From assembly GCF_000427405.1 (NCBI RefSeq), contig NZ_ATXY01000004.1, positions 1-64,000 of the forward strand: DNA of 64,000 nucleotides. Direction: 5' to 3'. The stretch's first letter is position 1. The number at the start of each line of letters is the position of its first letter. This document shows positions 61,822-64,000 of this stretch, piece after piece. The notes beneath the pieces are model-generated. The model was not told where the DNA came from. It made no database searches and saw only the letters and a program-made list of their open reading frames with translations. This DNA is from Flectobacillus major DSM 103 (lineage in GTDB: Bacteria; Bacteroidota; Bacteroidia; Cytophagales; Spirosomataceae). The position numbers were made by a program, and so were the translations under genes.

Positions 61822-61882
61822 TGTAGTGGTAACTCTTACGGTTGCCATTTTGAATGTGGTAACCGTAAGAGTTACCACTACA
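61822..61882. repeat. 26-bp inverted repeat between hydroxyproline genes
   Basis: 61822-61847 is the reverse complement of 61857-61882 with one mismatch (25 of 26). The loop is 9 bases. Each arm also has its own inner dyad (GGTAAC-N7-GTTGCC on the left, GGTAACC-N6-GTTACC on the right). It could be a terminator of the dehydrogenase gene (89 bases after its stop), or an operator before the epimerase gene. Confidence 0.6.
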
Positions 61883-61970
61883 ACAATTTTATTTTAATGA
61901 TAATACGCAACTAATTAACAACTCACAATTCTTTTGCACACTCCTCATCAATTCACCCTAATACAGGGTT

Positions 61971-63437
61971 TTACTGTTGGAATACATTATCTACAATACG
62001 CCAAATTTTGAGCGGATTATCATTTTTTAGTTCATCTGGTAGCATCCAGTCTCTAAAACCTTGTAGACAAATCGGTTTTACCCAACGTTTAATAGCACTT
62101 GTACCTACAGAAGTATATTTGGCATCGAAAGTAGAAGGATATGCTCCTCCATGAACCATACTTGCGGTTACCTCGACACCTGTAGGAGGAGCATTCAATA
62201 TGACACGTCCAGCCAATGAGGTTTGTAAGGCTACTATTTCTTGATAATTTTTAATATCATCGTCGGTTGCCATTAAAGTTGCTGTGAGTTGTCCTTTTAG
62301 ATTTTTTAGGGTATTCGCCAAATCGTTTTTATCTTCACAAACAACAATCAAAGCATAAGGGCCAAAAGCCTCTTCGTGTAAAGTTGGGTTTGCAATAAAA
62401 GCTTTTGAACTCACCTTGGCAATAGTAGGGAAAGGCGTTTGTTCGTCGTCCGATGTACGAGTATTGGTAACAACCCCCACACCAGCCTGCTGTACCATTG
62501 TTTCTACTGCTGTATTATAGGCTTTTGCAATACCCAAATGCAACATTTTGTGCAATGGAGCTTGGCTGATTTCGGTCTGTAAATAAGCCATAAAAGAGCT
62601 AAGCCCTTCGCTTTCAATAGCAAATAACAACCCTGGTTTTGTACAAAACTGTCCCATACCCAAGGTAATAGAACCTGCAAAGGTTTTGGCCAAACTGGCA
62701 GCGTTAAGAGTCAAAGTTTCGGGAAATAGTACCACAGGATTAATGCTACTCATTTCGGCATATATAGGAATCGGTATTTCACGTTGTTGTGCATAGCTTT
62801 GTAAAGCCTTGCCACCCGCTTGCGAACCTGTAAAACCTACAGCTGTAGTATTGGGATGCAGGATTAATGCACGCCCCACTTCAGCACCTGCACCCAAAAG
62901 ATGTTGTACCGTTTGAGGATGTAATCCACAACGCTTTATGGCTTTTTGAATAGCCGAAAATACCAATTCAGAAGTACGAGCATGAGCCGAATGGCCTTTG
63001 ATAACCACCGACGACCCCGAAGCCAAAGCACTGGCGGTATCGCCACCAGCAGTTGAAAAAGCAAATGGAAAATTACTAGCTCCAAATACTACTACTGGCC
63101 CAATCGGAACAAGCATTTTGCGTGTATCGGGTTTTGGGGGAACACGTTCGGCATTGGGCGAATCAATAGTAGCTTCTACCCAAGAGCCTTCAGCTACTAG
63201 CTGAGCAAACATTTTTAGTTGGCCAGTTGTACGTCCTATCTCACCATTGAGGCGAGGAAAAGGCAAATTAGTTTCTTGATGAGCAGTAGCTACTAAAGCG
63301 TCACGCAAGGATTCTATTTCCTCGGCAATGGCTACCAAAAATTCAGCTCGCTTTTTACCCGAAACCTTTTGATATATCTCAAAAGCCTCTTGTGCTAGCG
63401 TCATTGCCTCCGATACTATTGATTGATATGATGACAT
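61971..63437 (-). CDS. Alpha-ketoglutarate semialdehyde dehydrogenase (aldehyde dehydrogenase family)
   Basis: 488 residues. ALDH fold with the NAD(P) segment (GPVVVFGASNFPFAFSTAGGDTASALASG), the glutamate strand AEMSSINPVVLFPE, and the active-site GMGQFCTKPGLLF (Cys near residue 265). The ending GTSAIKRWVKPICLQGFRDWMLPDELKNDNPL is typical of 2,5-dioxovalerate (alpha-ketoglutarate semialdehyde) dehydrogenases. It oxidises the semialdehyde to 2-oxoglutarate, the last step of hydroxyproline or pentose degradation. The neighbouring deaminase and epimerase fix the pathway as hydroxyproline degradation. It follows the deaminase by 52 bases. Confidence 0.92.
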   Translation of the reverse strand: MSSYQSIVSEAMTLAQEAFEIYQKVSGKKRAEFLVAIAEEIESLRDALVATAHQETNLPFPRLNGEIGRTTGQLKMFAQLVAEGSWVEATIDSPNAERVPPKPDTRKMLVPIGPVVVFGASNFPFAFSTAGGDTASALASGSSVVIKGHSAHARTSELVFSAIQKAIKRCGLHPQTVQHLLGAGAEVGRALILHPNTTAVGFTGSQAGGKALQSYAQQREIPIPIYAEMSSINPVVLFPETLTLNAASLAKTFAGSITLGMGQFCTKPGLLFAIESEGLSSFMAYLQTEISQAPLHKMLHLGIAKAYNTAVETMVQQAGVGVVTNTRTSDDEQTPFPTIAKVSSKAFIANPTLHEEAFGPYALIVVCEDKNDLANTLKNLKGQLTATLMATDDDIKNYQEIVALQTSLAGRVILNAPPTGVEVTASMVHGGAYPSTFDAKYTSVGTSAIKRWVKPICLQGFRDWMLPDELKNDNPLKIWRIVDNVFQQ

Positions 63438-63489
63438 GTAATTATCTATAAATTAATGAGTTGTTGAGAAATAGCCTCCCAATAACACC

Positions 63490-64000
63490 TTATATTTCGA
63501 TTGAATGATAATCTGGCAAAGTTGGACGAACAGCAATTGCTCCATCAATAAGGGTCAATAATCTTTCTCTTTCTTCACCAACCAAAGTAAGTCTTGGGGC
63601 ACGTACTGCCTCGCTACCAATACCAGCACGAGCTTCGGCAAGTTTAATATATTGTACTAATTTTGGATGAATATCTAACTCTAATAAAGGCATAAACCAA
63701 CGGTATATTTTGATGGCTTCTTCATAACGCCCAGCCTTTACAAGTTTATAAATTGCTACTGTTTCGGCTGGAAAAGCACAAACCAAACCCGCAACCCAAC
63801 CGTCGGCACCCATTACCAACTGCTCCATCGCAATAGTATCTACTCCACAAAGAATCTTGAACCTATCACCAAATAGATTTCTCATGCGTGTAACGTTGGT
63901 CAAATCACGAGTGGATTCTTTTACAGCTTGAATGTTTTCGCAAGCTGCCAATTCTTTGAACATATCTAGGGTAACCTCGATTTTATAATCAACAGGGTTG
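63490..64000 (-). CDS. 1-pyrroline-4-hydroxy-2-carboxylate deaminase (DHDPS family), partial
   Basis: The C-terminal 170 or so residues of a dihydrodipicolinate synthase-family protein. The frame is open to the window edge, and the visible part starts NPVDYKIEVTLDMFKELA. Motifs: the Schiff-base lysine in QAVKESTRD (about residue 14 of the visible fragment from the Met), CGVDTIAMEQLVMGADGWVAG, and the helical end with HPKLVQYIKLAEARAGIG. In the context of the epimerase and the ketoglutarate semialdehyde dehydrogenase, it is the deaminase that converts the oxidised hydroxyproline to alpha-ketoglutarate semialdehyde. The start lies outside the window. Confidence 0.85.
   Translation of the reverse strand, partial: NPVDYKIEVTLDMFKELAACENIQAVKESTRDLTNVTRMRNLFGDRFKILCGVDTIAMEQLVMGADGWVAGLVCAFPAETVAIYKLVKAGRYEEAIKIYRWFMPLLELDIHPKLVQYIKLAEARAGIGSEAVRAPRLTLVGEERERLLTLIDGAIAVRPTLPDYHSIEI

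Noticed and set aside
1-64000. tRNA, rRNA or complete insertion sequences
   Set aside because: Both strands were read for cloverleaf ends, rRNA stretches and transposase signatures; none was convincing.

Overview
The window looks like part of a secondary replicon (large plasmid or chromid) of an aerobic Bacteroidota of the Cytophagales type. The reasons are AT-rich DNA, promoters with TAnnTTTG/CAACTTTG-like -7 boxes and no strong Shine-Dalgarno sequences, TonB receptors with carboxypeptidase-regulatory domains, many SPII lipoproteins, DUF5777 and PF13568-type barrels, and AraC regulators typical of that phylum. A Rep_3-type initiator, eight iterons, two perfect DnaA boxes and a parAB module with putative parS palindromes lie together at 3.8-7.7 kb. 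The assignment to a genus is not possible from the sequence alone.

Layout. 0-3.7 kb: a small secreted protein and an Oar-like TonB receptor. 3.8-7.7 kb: rep gene, iteron origin, parA, parB, parS-like sites. 7.8-14.1 kb: a secreted SMP-30 lactonase-like protein, a lipoprotein, and a TonB receptor plus surface lipoprotein pair. 14.4-28 kb: a general-stress island with two CsbD proteins, cupin, YtxH, holin-like, BON, two paralogous coiled-coil lipoproteins, an OMP, a GT4-toroid protein, an lmo0937-type peptide, an Mg-type P-ATPase and polyphosphate kinase. 28-33 kb: DMT exporter, alpha/beta hydrolase, OsmC and two paralogous AraC regulators. 33-42 kb: a TolC-RND-adaptor efflux operon diverging from a two-component system. 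42-47 kb: a second P-type ATPase, an AraC regulator with an HMA-like N-terminus, small proteins and a GH130 enzyme. 47-50 kb: Ada/Ogt and AlkB alkylation repair. 50-54.6 kb: an ECF sigma factor with a membrane/barrel partner, Rieske protein, DUF5777 barrel, YceI protein and cytochrome c. 55.2-56.3 kb: a decayed sigma gene fused to the end of a TlpA-type gene. 56.4-58.8 kb: GH127 arabinofuranosidase. 58.9-64 kb: APC permease and hydroxyproline catabolism, cut by the window end.

The most unusual signals are regulatory. First, four promoters (14.4, 19.6, 22.3 and 45.3 kb) carry the same tandem element, RTRTAAY-N14-RTRTAAY, with a spacing of exactly 21 bp and a fixed 31-32 bp distance to the TTTG of the -7 box. 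They serve csbD, the GT4-toroid gene, the lmo0937 peptide and a small membrane peptide next to the HMA-AraC regulator, so they probably define one stress regulon. Second, the putative parS site is a 15-bp palindrome nested in a 28-bp inverted repeat after parB, and a third copy with the same flanks is built into the parB reading frame. Third, two nested palindromic elements with a shared GGTCGAAA stem follow two unrelated genes.

The stress island, P-ATPases, polyphosphate kinase, OsmC, efflux pump and DNA repair genes suggest that this replicon mainly carries envelope, osmotic, oxidative and toxic stress tolerance plus scavenging of sugars, lactones and hydroxyproline. No tRNA, rRNA, CRISPR array or intact insertion sequence was seen.
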